Shown: positions 45,861 through 55,271, counted from the first letter of the stretch. The stretch is 64,000 bases of DNA from CADEEN01 sp963840805 (GCA_963840805.1 CAWJAJ010000001.1:1-64000), one strand, 5' to 3'. The notes: generated from the letters alone by a model not told the origin. Made by a program: numbers and translations.

Positions 45861-46715
45861 ATGCCGCGTCTTCATCGATGCCTCGGCATCGCCGCGCTGG
45901 CGCTGGGCGCCGGCACGGCATCAGCGGCCTGCCTCGGCGACGCCGAGGTGCAGGCCTTGCTGGACGGCTACACCGCGCGCCAGCCGGTCGCCAATCCCGA
46001 GGGCCTGTCGGCGGCCGACGGCGAGTGCTCGCGCGCCAAGCTGCTCAAGCTGATGGAGGCCCGGTACGGCGCGCCCGTCGGCTACAAGGCCGGCCTGACC
46101 AATCCGGCGGTGCAGAAACGCTTCAATCACGACGCGCCGGTGTGGGGTGCGCTTTATGCGCCGATGCTGCTCAAGAGCGGTGCGGTGGTCGAGGCCGCCT
46201 TCGGGGCGCGGCCGCTGTTCGAGGCCGACCTGTTGGTGCGCGTGTCCAGCGCGGCCATCAATCAGGCAAAGTCCGTCGATGACGTGCTGGCTGCGATCGA
46301 CCAGGTGATCCCCTTCATCGAATTGCCCGATCTGGTGGTGCAGGCGCCGCCCAGACTCAACGGTGCCGCGATCAGTGCCATCAACGTCGGTGCGCGGCTG
46401 GGCGTCCTCGGCGAACCGATCGCGGTACAACGCAACGCCGGATTCAGCGACGCGCTGCGCGACATGGTGACGGTGGTCAAGGCCGACGGCATCGAGGTCG
46501 ACCGCGGCAAGGGCAGCGATGTGCTCGAGCACCCGCTCAATGCGGTGGTCTGGCTGGCCAAGGACCTGGCGCGCGACGGCCGCAGCCTGAAAGCCGGTGA
46601 CCTCGTCAGCCTGGGGTCGTTTTCGAAGCTGCTGCCGCCCAAGCCGGGGCTCGCGGTGGAAGTGCAGTACCTGGGCCTGCCGGGCAACCCGGCGGTCGCC
46701 GTGAGTTTCAAGTAA
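45861..46715 (+). CDS. Exported 2-keto-4-pentenoate hydratase-fold (MhpD/FAH family) protein
   Basis: A 284-aa protein with a hydratase-like body. GYKAGLTNPAVQKRFN, PLFEADLLVR (the E-x-D/E metal-site region), VIPFIELPDLVV and HPLNAVVWLAKDLARDG all resemble the MhpD/2-oxopent-4-enoate hydratase branch of the fumarylacetoacetase superfamily. Unusually, it begins with a clear signal peptide (residues 1-22, LGIAALALGAGTASA before Ala-Cys). This predicts a periplasmic or lipid-free exported form of a normally cytosolic fold. The ATG at 45,861 has a good AAGGAGAG ribosome site 8 bases upstream. Its stop shares a base with the def start. Activity and substrate are unknown. Confidence 0.8.
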   Translation: MPRLHRCLGIAALALGAGTASAACLGDAEVQALLDGYTARQPVANPEGLSAADGECSRAKLLKLMEARYGAPVGYKAGLTNPAVQKRFNHDAPVWGALYAPMLLKSGAVVEAAFGARPLFEADLLVRVSSAAINQAKSVDDVLAAIDQVIPFIELPDLVVQAPPRLNGAAISAINVGARLGVLGEPIAVQRNAGFSDALRDMVTVVKADGIEVDRGKGSDVLEHPLNAVVWLAKDLARDGRSLKAGDLVSLGSFSKLLPPKPGLAVEVQYLGLPGNPAVAVSFK

Positions 46716-47251
46716 TGGCCGCGCGCGAGATCCTGAAGATGGGCGATCCGCGCCTGCTGCGCATTGCCGAGCCGGTGCGCGCGTTCGACACACCCGAGTT
46801 GCACGCCTTGATCGCCGACATGTTCGACACCATGGAGGCGGCCAACGGGGCGGGCCTCGCGGCGCCGCAGATCGGCGAGAACCTGCAGGTGGTGATCTTC
46901 GGTTTCACGAACAACGCGCGCTATCCCGATGCACCGCCGGTGCCGCGCACGGTGCTGATCAACCCGGCGATCGAGCCGATCGGCAGCGACGAAGAGACCG
47001 GCTGGGAGGGCTGCCTGTCGGTGCCCGGGCTGCGCGGCATGGTGCCGCGCTGGGCGCGCATCCGCTACCGCGGTGTCGACCCGCTGGGCCAGGCGATCGT
47101 GCGCGAGGCCGACGGCTTCCACGCCCGCGTCGTGCAGCATGAGGTCGACCACCTGATCGGCCGCCTGTATCCGACCCGCATGCGCGACTTGACGCAGTTC
47201 GGCTTCACCAGCGTGTTGTTCCCCGACCTGGACGCCGGCGCCGACGACTGA
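46715..47251 (+). CDS. def: Peptide deformylase
   Basis: A 178-aa metalloenzyme that removes the N-terminal formyl group from new proteins. All three motifs are present: GAGLAAPQIG (motif 1, with Ala for the usual Val at position 2), EGCLSVPGLRG (motif 2 with the metal Cys), and QHEVDHLIG (motif 3, HExxH with the catalytic Glu). The FGFTNNARYPDAPPVP insertion and long C-terminus are common in proteobacterial secondary deformylases. No fmt gene follows, so this is likely a paralogue rather than the def-fmt copy. The start ATG overlaps the previous stop by one base (TAATG). Confidence 0.95.
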   Translation: MAAREILKMGDPRLLRIAEPVRAFDTPELHALIADMFDTMEAANGAGLAAPQIGENLQVVIFGFTNNARYPDAPPVPRTVLINPAIEPIGSDEETGWEGCLSVPGLRGMVPRWARIRYRGVDPLGQAIVREADGFHARVVQHEVDHLIGRLYPTRMRDLTQFGFTSVLFPDLDAGADD

Positions 47252-47359
47252 TCCGCCAGGCGCGTCTGTAAAGCGGTGTTTCTGCGTCAGCCGCAAGACT
47301 TCCTCTGGCGTTTGGTGATATGCATGTGCCGTCGACTCGGCACAAAAGAGGAGATTGCC

Positions 47360-49324
47360 ATGCCTGAAGGCATCGAAAAGACGATGGCCCGCCGCATCTT
47401 CGGCTCCCTCGCGGCGCTGCTGCTGGGCGCCGCCGCGCTGCTGGGCAGCGCTGCGGCGTGGGCCGATCCGCCGGGCCGCGTCGGCCGCCTGGCCGATTTC
47501 AGCGGTACGGTGTGGATGTTCGACGCCGAGCAGGGCGAGTGGATCGGCGCGCGGCGCAACCGGCCGCTGACCAGCGGCGACCGCCTCTCGGCCGAGCGCG
47601 ATGCGCGCGCCGAGTTGCAGATCGGCTCGACCACGTTGCGGCTGGATGGTGGCACCGAACTCGAAGTCACCGAACTCGACGACGAGTTCGTGCGCTTGCA
47701 CCTGCACCACGGCAGCCTGGCGCTGCGCCTGCGCAGCAACGAATCGGCACGCGAGTTCGCCGTTACCACCGGCGAAGGCCGTTTCGAGCCGCTGCGTGCC
47801 GGCCACTACCGCATCGACCGGCTTGACGACGGCAGCTTGGCCGGCGTGATCAGCGGGGCCATGCGCTTCGAGGCCAGCGACAGCGCACTCGAGATCGCCG
47901 CCGGCCAGCGCGCCGAATTCTGGAACGAGCGCGGCGTCACGCACTACAGCTGGTCGCAGCTGCCCAACGACCGCTTTGCCGACTGGGTGGCACAGCAGGA
48001 CCGTGAAGACGAGCGCGCCGCGAGTCGTCGCCGCTATGTCTCGCCCGAGATGACCGGCGCCGAAGACCTCGACCGCTACGGCGACTGGGATCGTCACCCC
48101 GAGTACGGCGTGCTGTGGCTGCCGAGCGCGGTGACGCCGGGTTGGGCGCCTTACCGCTACGGCTCCTGGGCTTATGTGAGCCCGTGGGGCTGGACCTGGG
48201 TCGACGACGCGCCCTGGGGTTTCGCGCCCTTCCACTACGGCCGCTGGGTCTGGTGGCGCGACCGCTGGGCCTGGGCGCCCGGCCAGTACGTGGCGCGCCC
48301 GGTGTATGCGCCGGCGCTGGTGGCCTGGATCGGTGGCCCGAACTTCAGTGTCGGCATCAACCTCGGTGGCGGCCCGGCGGTGGGCTGGGTGCCACTGTCG
48401 CCGCGCGAGCATTACGTGCCGACCTACAGCGTGACCAATGTCTACGTCACCAATGTCAACAGCCCGTACCGGCGCTGGCTGCCACCGGTGCGGCCGAACC
48501 AGCCGGTGCGCACCGGCCCGATCATGTACAGCAACCAGGGTGTGCCGGGCGGCGTGACGGTGGTGCCGCAGCAGGTGCTGCGCGAGCGCAAGCCGATCAG
48601 CAACGCCGTGATCGCGCCGGTCGATGCGCGCGCGATCCAGCGGTGGCAGGCGCAGCCGGCGCCGTCGGGTAACAACGGCCGCCGCGTCGAAAATGCCGCG
48701 CCGCCGCCGCCGACCCCGCGCGTCATTGCAGTACCGGGCGGCGCGGTGCCGGCCGTACCGGGCGCCGCGCGTGCCACGCCTTGGGGCCGGGTAGCGCCAG
48801 CGCCGCGCGCCAACGTGCCGGCGACGCCGGCCGCGCGCGGTGATGGCGGCGACGCCACGCGCGGGCGTGCGCCGCAGGGCGATCAGCGCGGCAATGCGCC
48901 GGCGGCCAATCGCACGATCACGACCGCACCGACCACGCCGACCGCTCCCGCAGCGGCGCCGCCGCAGCGCGACGCGCAGGAGCGGCGCGTACCGCCAGGG
49001 CGTGATGCGGAGCGTGAAGCCTTGCCGCCGCAGCGCCGCGTGGCGCCGGCCCAGTCTCAGTCACCAGCGCAAGCCGTGCCCCCGGGGCAAGCGGCGAAGG
49101 CCGCGCGACCGGTGCAACCGACGCCGCCGCAGCAGCCCGGCCCGCCGGTGCAGAGCGTGCGGCCGGCACCGGCCCAGGCCGCCGGGCAGCCGCCCGTGGT
49201 GCGCCAGGCGCCCGGGCGCGACGAGCCGGCGAATGCGCGCGGTCGCGGCCCGAAGGACGCCGACGAGCGTGACGATCGCCCACCGCCGGGGCAGGATCGC
49301 CGCAAGCGCGAGAACAACCAGTGA
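47360..49324 (+). CDS. Exported FecR/DUF6600-like proline-rich protein
   Basis: A 654-aa protein of unknown function. A signal peptide (LGAAALLGSAAAWA, residues about 20-34) leads into a FecR-like beta domain (RVGRLADFSGTVWMF, then RAELQIGSTTLRLDGGTELE, to about residue 190). A tryptophan/tyrosine-rich block follows (YGSWAYVSPWGWTWVDDAPW, then FAPFHYGRWVWW, about residues 265-320), typical of DUF6600. The last about 200 residues are Pro/Ala/Gln/Arg-rich and probably disordered, perhaps wall- or polyanion-binding. The ATG at 47,360 follows an AAGAGGAG ribosome site. The inner ATG eight codons later is an alternative. The frame is intact. Confidence 0.78.
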   Translation: MPEGIEKTMARRIFGSLAALLLGAAALLGSAAAWADPPGRVGRLADFSGTVWMFDAEQGEWIGARRNRPLTSGDRLSAERDARAELQIGSTTLRLDGGTELEVTELDDEFVRLHLHHGSLALRLRSNESAREFAVTTGEGRFEPLRAGHYRIDRLDDGSLAGVISGAMRFEASDSALEIAAGQRAEFWNERGVTHYSWSQLPNDRFADWVAQQDREDERAASRRRYVSPEMTGAEDLDRYGDWDRHPEYGVLWLPSAVTPGWAPYRYGSWAYVSPWGWTWVDDAPWGFAPFHYGRWVWWRDRWAWAPGQYVARPVYAPALVAWIGGPNFSVGINLGGGPAVGWVPLSPREHYVPTYSVTNVYVTNVNSPYRRWLPPVRPNQPVRTGPIMYSNQGVPGGVTVVPQQVLRERKPISNAVIAPVDARAIQRWQAQPAPSGNNGRRVENAAPPPPTPRVIAVPGGAVPAVPGAARATPWGRVAPAPRANVPATPAARGDGGDATRGRAPQGDQRGNAPAANRTITTAPTTPTAPAAAPPQRDAQERRVPPGRDAEREALPPQRRVAPAQSQSPAQAVPPGQAAKAARPVQPTPPQQPGPPVQSVRPAPAQAAGQPPVVRQAPGRDEPANARGRGPKDADERDDRPPPGQDRRKRENNQ

Positions 49325-49418
49325 GCCGGCGCCGCGGCGATGCACGTGCCGTCGCGACGGGCGGGTCATACTGGGGGCCCCTGTCCCGTCGAGGCGCTCA
49401 CCCGGCTCGCCCCCGCCT

Positions 49419-50132
49419 GTGCCCGGTTACCTGACCAAGCAAGAGCGCATCGCCGTCAGCGGCGTCGCCGACCTGTCGATCCGCTCGCTGCTCGACCGCC
49501 AGCAATACGCCGATCCGCTCGGTGAGGCCGAGCGCCAGGGCATCTCGTCGGCGGCGTGGCCGCTGTTCGGCTTGCTGTGGCCCTCGGGCACCTACTTGGC
49601 CGAGCGCCTGGCCGCACGGCCGGTGCGGGCCGGCGAGCGCATTCTCGAGATCGGCTGCGGCCTGGGGCTGGCCAGCCTGGTCGGCCACCGCCGCGGCGCC
49701 GATGTGACGGCCAGCGACTGCCACCCGTTGGCGCCCAGCTTCCTCGGCGAGAACCTGCGCCTGAACGCCATGGCCCCGATGAAGTACCGTCACGGCCCAT
49801 GGCGCATCGACGCGCCGCGGCCGGCTGGGCGGCCCGCCACCGGCGGCGCACGCGTGGTGCGCGGTCGTTTCGACCTGATCATCGGCAGCGACCTGCTCTA
49901 CGAGCGCGACGACAGCGCGGCGCTGGCGGGCTTCATCGGTCGCCACGCTGCCGCCGGGGCCGAGGTCTGGATCGTCGATCCCGATCGCGGCAATCGGCCG
50001 GCGTTCAACCGCCACATGGCGACGCTGGGCTTTCGCCTGCACGAGGAGCGGCTGGATCGCGCGGCCGCGATCGGCGTGCCTGCGTACAAGGGGCGGCTGT
50101 TGAGTTACCGATCGAACGAGGTGTCGCCATGA
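49419..50132 (+). CDS. Class I SAM methyltransferase (Methyltransf_16-like)
   Basis: A roughly 237-aa protein. It has GISSAAWPLFGLLWPSGTYL, then ILEIGCGLGLASLVGHRRGA (SAM-binding motif I), SDCHPLAPSFLGENLRLN, and the post-motif FDLIIGSDLLYERDDSAALA. This pattern is that of lysine- or nicotinamide-type methyltransferases in the Methyltransf_16 family. The substrate is unknown. The GTG at 49,419 is chosen. The open frame upstream overlaps the shadow of the previous gene. It ends overlapping the protease gene (ATGA), which suggests coupled expression of the two. Confidence 0.75.
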   Translation: MPGYLTKQERIAVSGVADLSIRSLLDRQQYADPLGEAERQGISSAAWPLFGLLWPSGTYLAERLAARPVRAGERILEIGCGLGLASLVGHRRGADVTASDCHPLAPSFLGENLRLNAMAPMKYRHGPWRIDAPRPAGRPATGGARVVRGRFDLIIGSDLLYERDDSAALAGFIGRHAAAGAEVWIVDPDRGNRPAFNRHMATLGFRLHEERLDRAAAIGVPAYKGRLLSYRSNEVSP

Positions 50133-50896
50133 CCGAACCGCTGCTGATGGCGGCCACGCAGATCTCCACCTTCGAGGGCCAGCGCCTGCTGACCAAAGCG
50201 AGCGGCTTCTACTTCGCGCGCAACGAGCGGCTCTTCCTGGTCACCAGCCGCCACGTCGTGCTCGATGAGCCGAGCCAGCACTTTCCCGATCGCATCGAGA
50301 TCGAACTGCATCTCGATGCCGTCAACCTGACGCGGTCGAGCGCCTTCTCGATGCCGCTGTATCGCGAGGGCAGGGGCCTGTGGCACCAGGGCGAGGACGC
50401 CGGCGGCGAGATCGACGTCGCGGTGCTCGAGATCGACCGTGCAGCGCTGCCGAAGTCGGTGGTGCTGCAGGCCTTCACGCCGCGGCACCTGCCGGCCTCG
50501 CTCGGCGACGTCGAGGTCGGTTCGCCGTTGCTGATCGTCGGTTTCCCGCTGAGCTTTCACGACACGCTGCACCACCTGCCGGTGGTGCGCCAGGCCGCGA
50601 TCGCTTCGTCTTTCGGCGTGCGCTTCCAGGGCCAGGGTTACTTCCTGACCGACGCGCGAACCCATCGCGGCACCAGCGGTGCGCCGGTGGTGATGCGCGC
50701 GGCCGCGGCCGAGCCGGGCCTCGGCGATCTGCCGTGGAAGCTGCTCGGCGTGCACGCGGCGCGCATGGACATGAAGACCCGCGACCTCGAGCAGGACGAA
50801 TCGCTCGGCCTGAACTGCGCCTGGTATGCCGACATCCTGCTGACGCTGACCGCTGACGAGGCGGGTGCGTCCACGTCGCACGAGGGCGAAACCTGA
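50129..50896 (+). CDS. Trypsin-like serine protease without a signal peptide
   Basis: A 255-aa protein with a complete chymotrypsin-fold triad in order: His42 (LVTSRHVVLD), Asp96 (GGEIDVAVLEID) and Ser183 (HRGTSGAPVV). The early LLTKASGFYFARNERLFLVT strand and GSPLLIVGFPLSFHD also fit the S1 fold. There is no signal peptide or membrane segment, so it probably stays in the cytoplasm, unlike DegP-type enzymes, and there is no PDZ domain. It is translationally coupled to the methyltransferase upstream. Its substrate is unknown. The 144 bp after it, up to 51,040, hold nothing recognisable. Confidence 0.8.
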   Translation: MTEPLLMAATQISTFEGQRLLTKASGFYFARNERLFLVTSRHVVLDEPSQHFPDRIEIELHLDAVNLTRSSAFSMPLYREGRGLWHQGEDAGGEIDVAVLEIDRAALPKSVVLQAFTPRHLPASLGDVEVGSPLLIVGFPLSFHDTLHHLPVVRQAAIASSFGVRFQGQGYFLTDARTHRGTSGAPVVMRAAAAEPGLGDLPWKLLGVHAARMDMKTRDLEQDESLGLNCAWYADILLTLTADEAGASTSHEGET

Positions 50897-51040
50897 TCCG
50901 GCATTGCGTTCGATGCGGGCCTGCCGTGTGCCGCGATGCGCTGAACCTACCCGGGAGCGCACGCACGCGAACAGGTGCAAGGGGCCGATTTGGAACGCGG
51001 CGGTCCGGCGCATTCCTTGACGATCGAACGCAAGTCCGTG

Positions 51041-51607
51041 TCAGTTCGCGACACCGCTCGCCCGATCGGCGACAAGGACTTGTGAGTTTGGGTCGGGATT
51101 GGCCGTTGCGCCCATCATTGACAGCCACCGCGTGACCTGGGAAGTCAAGTCGGAAAGCGGCGCACACGCTTGCACACGCAGAACGCCAAATTCTCCGACC
51201 GGGGATTCCAGCGTCGCAAACTGGCTCGCGACGAGGCGTGGCGGGAAGAAGTGGTCGCCCGCACGGACCTCGACGCGCCTCTGAGCCTCCTCCTGGTCCA
51301 AGTCCATGAACACGAAGTGCAGACCCGGCGAAGCCATGCGCAAGCGATCGCGATAAGCCCTCTTTAGGGCCGAGCAGGTCAGGATGAGTCCAGAAGGGTG
51401 CGATTCGAACATGCCGGCGAGCGTGTCCAGCCACTGGAGGCGGTCGGCGTCGTTCAGGGCGACCCCACGCTGCATCTTCGCGCGGCTGGTCTCCGGGTGG
51501 TGGTCGTCGCCCTCGACCAGCGGCAGCCCCAGATCGGCGCTCACGGCGGCGGCAAGGCTTGACTTGCCGCAGCCCGAGACGCCCATGAAGACGACAGAGT
51601 GGCCCAC
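51041..51607 (-). CDS. gntK: Gluconokinase
   Basis: A 188-aa GntK/IdnK-type P-loop kinase that phosphorylates D-gluconate to 6-phosphogluconate. It has Walker A MGVSGCGKSSLAAAV, the substrate segment LVEGDDHHPETSRAKMQRGV, then LNDADRLQWLDTL, CSALKRAYRDRLR, and FVFMDLDQEEAQRRVEVRAG followed by HFFPPRLVASQFATLE. The GTG at 51,607 is the likely start. The inner ATG in the Walker A motif would remove the first strand. It ends the hexonate gene run on this strand, 42 bp after the truncated dctP. Confidence 0.93.
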   Translation of the reverse strand: MGHSVVFMGVSGCGKSSLAAAVSADLGLPLVEGDDHHPETSRAKMQRGVALNDADRLQWLDTLAGMFESHPSGLILTCSALKRAYRDRLRMASPGLHFVFMDLDQEEAQRRVEVRAGDHFFPPRLVASQFATLESPVGEFGVLRVQACAPLSDLTSQVTRWLSMMGATANPDPNSQVLVADRASGVAN

Positions 51608-51649
51608 GATCAGCCTGTCCTCATCGAGTACCGCCCGTCGAGACCGATG

Positions 51650-52215
51650 TCAGCGCTTGGTGGTTCGAAACTTCTTGACCTCGCCGTAGAACGACTGCAC
51701 AAAGTCGGCGCCGATGGCTTCTGCGTTCTTGTCGACCACCGGCTGCACCGCTACGCGGATCTTGTGCGGAAGGCGCCGCCGGCCCAGACCAGGCCCTGGA
51801 TGTTCATGTCGCCCAGGCTGCCGAGCATCTTGCGGCCCACCGGACCATCGAGCACGTAGGCGGCCTCGGCGTCGCTGCCGACGACGAAGGGCAGCTCCAT
51901 CGCCGCGGTGTTGGCGACGATGCCGTTGAAGTTGGACGCGCCGCTGGAGACGATGTCGATCGTGCCGCCGCGCGCGCCGTTGATCATCGCCGCGTCGTTG
52001 CCGAGCTGGTTGGCCGGGTAGATGGTGATTTCGACGTCACCGTTGGTGCGCTGCTTGACCAGCTCGGCCATCTTCACCGCGGCGGCATGCTGGCCGTCGG
52101 TCGTGTTGACAGCGTGCCCCAGCTTCAGGTTGAACTTGGCCGCGAAGGCGCTGGGCGCCAGGCAGGCCAGGGCTGCGGCGGCGGCGCAAGTCAGAGCGCG
52201 TCTGGAAATCTTCAT
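51650..52215 (-). pseudogene. TRAP transporter substrate-binding protein (dctP-type) with an internal deletion
   Basis: Both ends of a DctP-family periplasmic solute receptor are present, but the middle is not. The first about 154 residues run from a signal peptide (LTCAAAAALACLAPSAFA) through FNLKLGHAVNTTDGQHAAAV to MNIQGLVWAGGAF. One base out of frame, at about 51,770, the sequence jumps to a normal C-terminus (KIRVAVQPVVDKNAEAIGAD, then FVQSFYGEVKKFRTTKR and stop at 51,650). A whole family member has about 330 residues, so about 140 are missing. The ligand-binding cleft is lost. No dctQ or dctM genes lie nearby. Either a true deletion or an assembly gap would explain it. Confidence 0.85.
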
Positions 52216-52232
52216 CGTCAGTCTCCGTGGGT

Positions 52233-53220
52233 TTAGGTTGAGGCGGGCTTGAGCAGGTTGAGCAATGGCCGCCCTGTGGCCAATCGGGAAATGTTGTCGG
52301 CCATCGTCTGCTGCCGGCGACGGACGGTGCCGGCCGTCCAGCCGGACATGTGCGGCGTCATCACAACGTTGGGCAGCGCCGCGAAGTCCAGCGTCGAGGG
52401 CGCGCATTCGGGTTGCGCCGGCGTGGGGTAGCGGTACCAGGTGTCGATCACGGCGCCGCCCAGTCGCTTCGAGAGCAGCGCGTCGTACAGCGCCTGCTCG
52501 GCGACCACCGGGCCGCGGCCGACGTTGACGAGCCAGGCGCCGCTGCGCATCGTCGCGAATGCCGCGGCGTCGACCAGGCCCTGCGTCTGCGGCGTCAGCG
52601 GCAGCGTCACGACGACGATGTCGACGCTGGCCAGGAAAGCGTGCAGGTCGGTGAGCGAGAACGCGCGGTCGACGTGCGCGCCGTCGATCGCGCTGCGGTT
52701 GGCCGCATGCACGCGCATGCCGAAGGCCTTGGCGCGCGCCGCGATGGCCTTTCGAGATGTGGCCGAAGCCGAGCAGGCCCAGCGTCTGGCTGCTCAGTTC
52801 GGTGCGCAGCGCGTTGGGCCGCCCGGCCCAGAAGGTCCACTGGCCGCGCCGCAGGTCGGCGTCGGCCCGTGCCAGCGGCACGTGGCGCTGCAGCAGCGCC
52901 GCGAACACGTACTCGGCGATCGCATCCTCGTGGCCGTGGCAGTTGCACAACGCGGCCCGCGCCGGCAGCAACGACAGGTCGATCGCGTCGGTGCCGGCGG
53001 CGGGCGCCTGGTACAGCTGCGGCCGCCGCGGCGCCGGCAGCGTCGCGTCGAGCTTGATACCGACGATAACGTCGGCCGACGCGAAGTGCTCGGACTCTCC
53101 CGGGGCCGACAGCGCATCGCCGATGTCGACGATCGTGTGGCCGGGCTCGAGCAGTTGCTCGAAGCCGTTGCGGAAGTTGGCGGCATTCGAGCCGTGGAAG
53201 ACGATCTTCAGTGCGGTCAT
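52233..53220 (-). CDS. D-2-hydroxyacid dehydrogenase family protein (one frameshift)
   Basis: About 328 aa, an NAD(P)-dependent reductase of the 2-hydroxyacid family (glyoxylate/hydroxypyruvate or 2-ketoaldonate reductase type). The nucleotide motif is LGLLGFGHISK (GxGxxxx, with the last Gly altered). A shift near 52,755 is followed by AFGMRVHAANRSA and LASVDIVVVTLPLTPQTQGL. The catalytic Arg is in MRSGAWLVNVGRGPVV. The Glu lies in a segment that reads IDTWYRYPTPAQPECAPS, and the catalytic His is in VVMTPHMSGWT. The start ATG overlaps the dehydratase stop. Its place in the run suggests a role in hexonate metabolism, but the exact substrate is open. Confidence 0.82.
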
Positions 53221-54469
53221 GGGAGGTGCAGGCTGCCGTCGCGTCAACCGCGTCTGCGTCCAGGTGGTGACGTCGGTCGACGCAGGGGTACTTGGCGGCT
53301 TCGCGTCTCGTTCGAGGTCGACGCCGAGGCCGGGCTTGTCGTTGGCATAGACATAGCCCTTGCGGAATTCGGGCAGGCCGGGGAACACATCGAGCAGCGC
53401 GTCGCGCGGGCCGCTGCAGCTCCTGGATCACGTGGTTCGGCGGCTCGGTGCCCGACCACTCCTGCACGCCGAAGTTGCGCGCGGCCAGGTCGATGTGGAT
53501 GTTGGCCGCATGGCCAGCGGCGACATGTCGCCCGGGCCGTGCCAGGCCGTGCGCACGCCGTACTGCTCGGCAAACAGCTGCAGCTTGCGCGCCGGCGTGA
53601 TGCCGCCGATCTGGCTCAGGTGGACGCGGATGAAGTCGATCAGCCGCTCGGCTGATCAGCGTGCGCCACTCGAAGGGGTGGTTGAACAGCTCGCCCTGGG
53701 CCAGCGGCGTGCTGGTCTTGGCGCGCAGCTGGCGGATCCATTCGCCTTCTTCGAGCGCGATCGCGTCCTCGAGGAAGAACAGCTCGAAGGGTTCCAGCTG
53801 CTGCGCGAAGCGGATCGCGTCCACCGGCTTCAGCCGTTCGTGCACGTCGTGGCACAGCTCGACGTCGAAGCCGATGCGGCTGCGGATGTCGTCGAACAGC
53901 TTGAGCGTGTCGCGCATGTACTTGCGCGCGTCCAGGTACACGCCCTGCGCCGCGCCCTCGGGCGCGCGCTCGGGCGCGGCGCCGAAGCCGCCGCCGCCAT
54001 AGCCGCCGCTCTGGCAGCGGATGTGGGTGATGCCCTGCTCGCGGTAGCGCTGGATGTTGTCGCACAGCTCGGCCAGGTCGCGGCCGTCGGCGTGGCGGTA
54101 GATCGGCACGCCCTCGCGCACCTTGCCGCCGAACAGCTGGTACAGCGGCATGCCGGCCTGCTTGCCCTTGATGTCCCACAGCGCCATGTCGACGCCGGAG
54201 ATCGCGTTGTTCTCGATCGGGCCGTTGCGCCAGTAGGCGTTCTGGTGCATCAGCTGCCACAGCTCCTCGATCGCCTGCGCGTCGCGGCCGACGAGCAGCG
54301 GCTTGAGGTACTCCTCGACCAGGCACTTCACCGCCAGGTGGCGGTAGGCGAAGGTGCCGCAGCCCAGGCCGACCAGGCCCGGCTGGTTGGTCTCGACCTT
54401 GACCACCAGAAGGTTGATGCCCTCGGGCGCGGTCAGGACGACCTTGACGTCGGTGATCAGCGTGGCCAT
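53217..54469 (-). CDS. Enolase-superfamily sugar-acid dehydratase, ManD (mannonate/gluconate) type
   Basis: About 418-aa magnesium-dependent dehydratase forming 2-keto-3-deoxy acids. ManD-branch catalytic residues are visible: DVELCHDVHERL (Asp and His), FFLEDAI (Glu), AQGELFNHP (Glu), RTAWHGPGD (His) and FGVQEWSG (Glu). The N-terminal capping domain has YWRNGPIENNAISGVDMALW. The long loop SGGYGGGGFGAAPERAPEGA is variable in this family. The frame shifts near 53,640, 53,525, 53,400 and 53,245-53,270. The reconstructed end is DGSLHLP-stop, overlapping the next ATG. Members act on D-mannonate, D-gluconate or both. Sequence alone does not decide. Confidence 0.85.
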
Positions 54470-54475
54470 GCGAGC

Positions 54476-55260
54476 TCAGAGAACGGACAGCCAGCCGCCG
54501 TCGACGTAGATGATCTGGCCGTTGACGTAGTTCGACGCGGCCGAGGCGAGGAACACCGCGGTGCCGACCAGTTCTTCGGGCTTGCCCCAGCGCCCGGCCG
54601 GGTTGCTGGCGCGAACCCAGGCGTCGAACTCCTTGTTGTTGACCAGCGCCTCGTTCATGTCGGTCAGGATGTAGCCCGGGCCGATGGAGTTGGCCTGGAT
54701 GTCGTGCTTGGCCCACTCGGCGGCCATCGACTTGGACAGCAGCTTGATGCCGGCCTTGGCCACGGTGTAGGGCGCCACGGTGGCGCGCGCGGCCTCGCTG
54801 GTCAGCGAGCCGATGTTGATGATCTTGCCGCCGCGACCGCGCGCCACCATGCGCCGCGCCGCCTCGCGGCCGACCAGGAAGGCCGCCGTGAGGTTGGTGT
54901 CGATCACGCGCTGCCAGTCGGCGAGTTCCAGCTCGAGCATCGGCTTGCGGTGCTGGATGCCGGCGTTGTTGATCAGGATGTCGATGGCCAGCCCGTCGCG
55001 GTCGAAGGCCTCGAAGGCCTGCTTCACCGAAGCCTCGTCGGCAACGTCGAAGGCCGCGCCGCGCACCGACACGCCCAGCGCCTTCGAGCTGCGCGACTGC
55101 GGCGTCCACGGCCGATTGCTGGCGGCTGTTGACGACCACCGTGGCGCCCGATTGCGCCAGGCCCCAGCGCCAGCGCATAGCCGATGCCGCGGGTCGAGCC
55201 CGTGACCAGGGCGGTGCGGCCAGTGAGATCGAACAGGGAGGGGCTCGTGAGGGTGTCCAT
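54476..55260 (-). CDS. Gluconate 5-dehydrogenase-like SDR (frameshifted)
   Basis: About 260-aa classical short-chain dehydrogenase resembling IdnO/gluconate 5-dehydrogenase, which interconverts D-gluconate and 5-keto-D-gluconate. The NAD(P) motif is TGSTRGIGYALA. Further motifs are NNAGIQHRKPMLEL, IINIGSLTSEA, the catalytic Tyr-x-x-x-Lys in APYTVAKAGIKLL, NSIGPGYILTDM, and the C-terminal VNGQIIYVDGGWLSVL. Two or three one-base shifts lie in 55,080-55,170. The ATG at 55,260 is chosen. The ATG at 55,269 is in frame, but the candidate operator lies at 55,272. It is first in the leftward hexonate run and divergent from the regulator. Confidence 0.86.
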
Positions 55261-55271
55261 GCCAGTCAATT

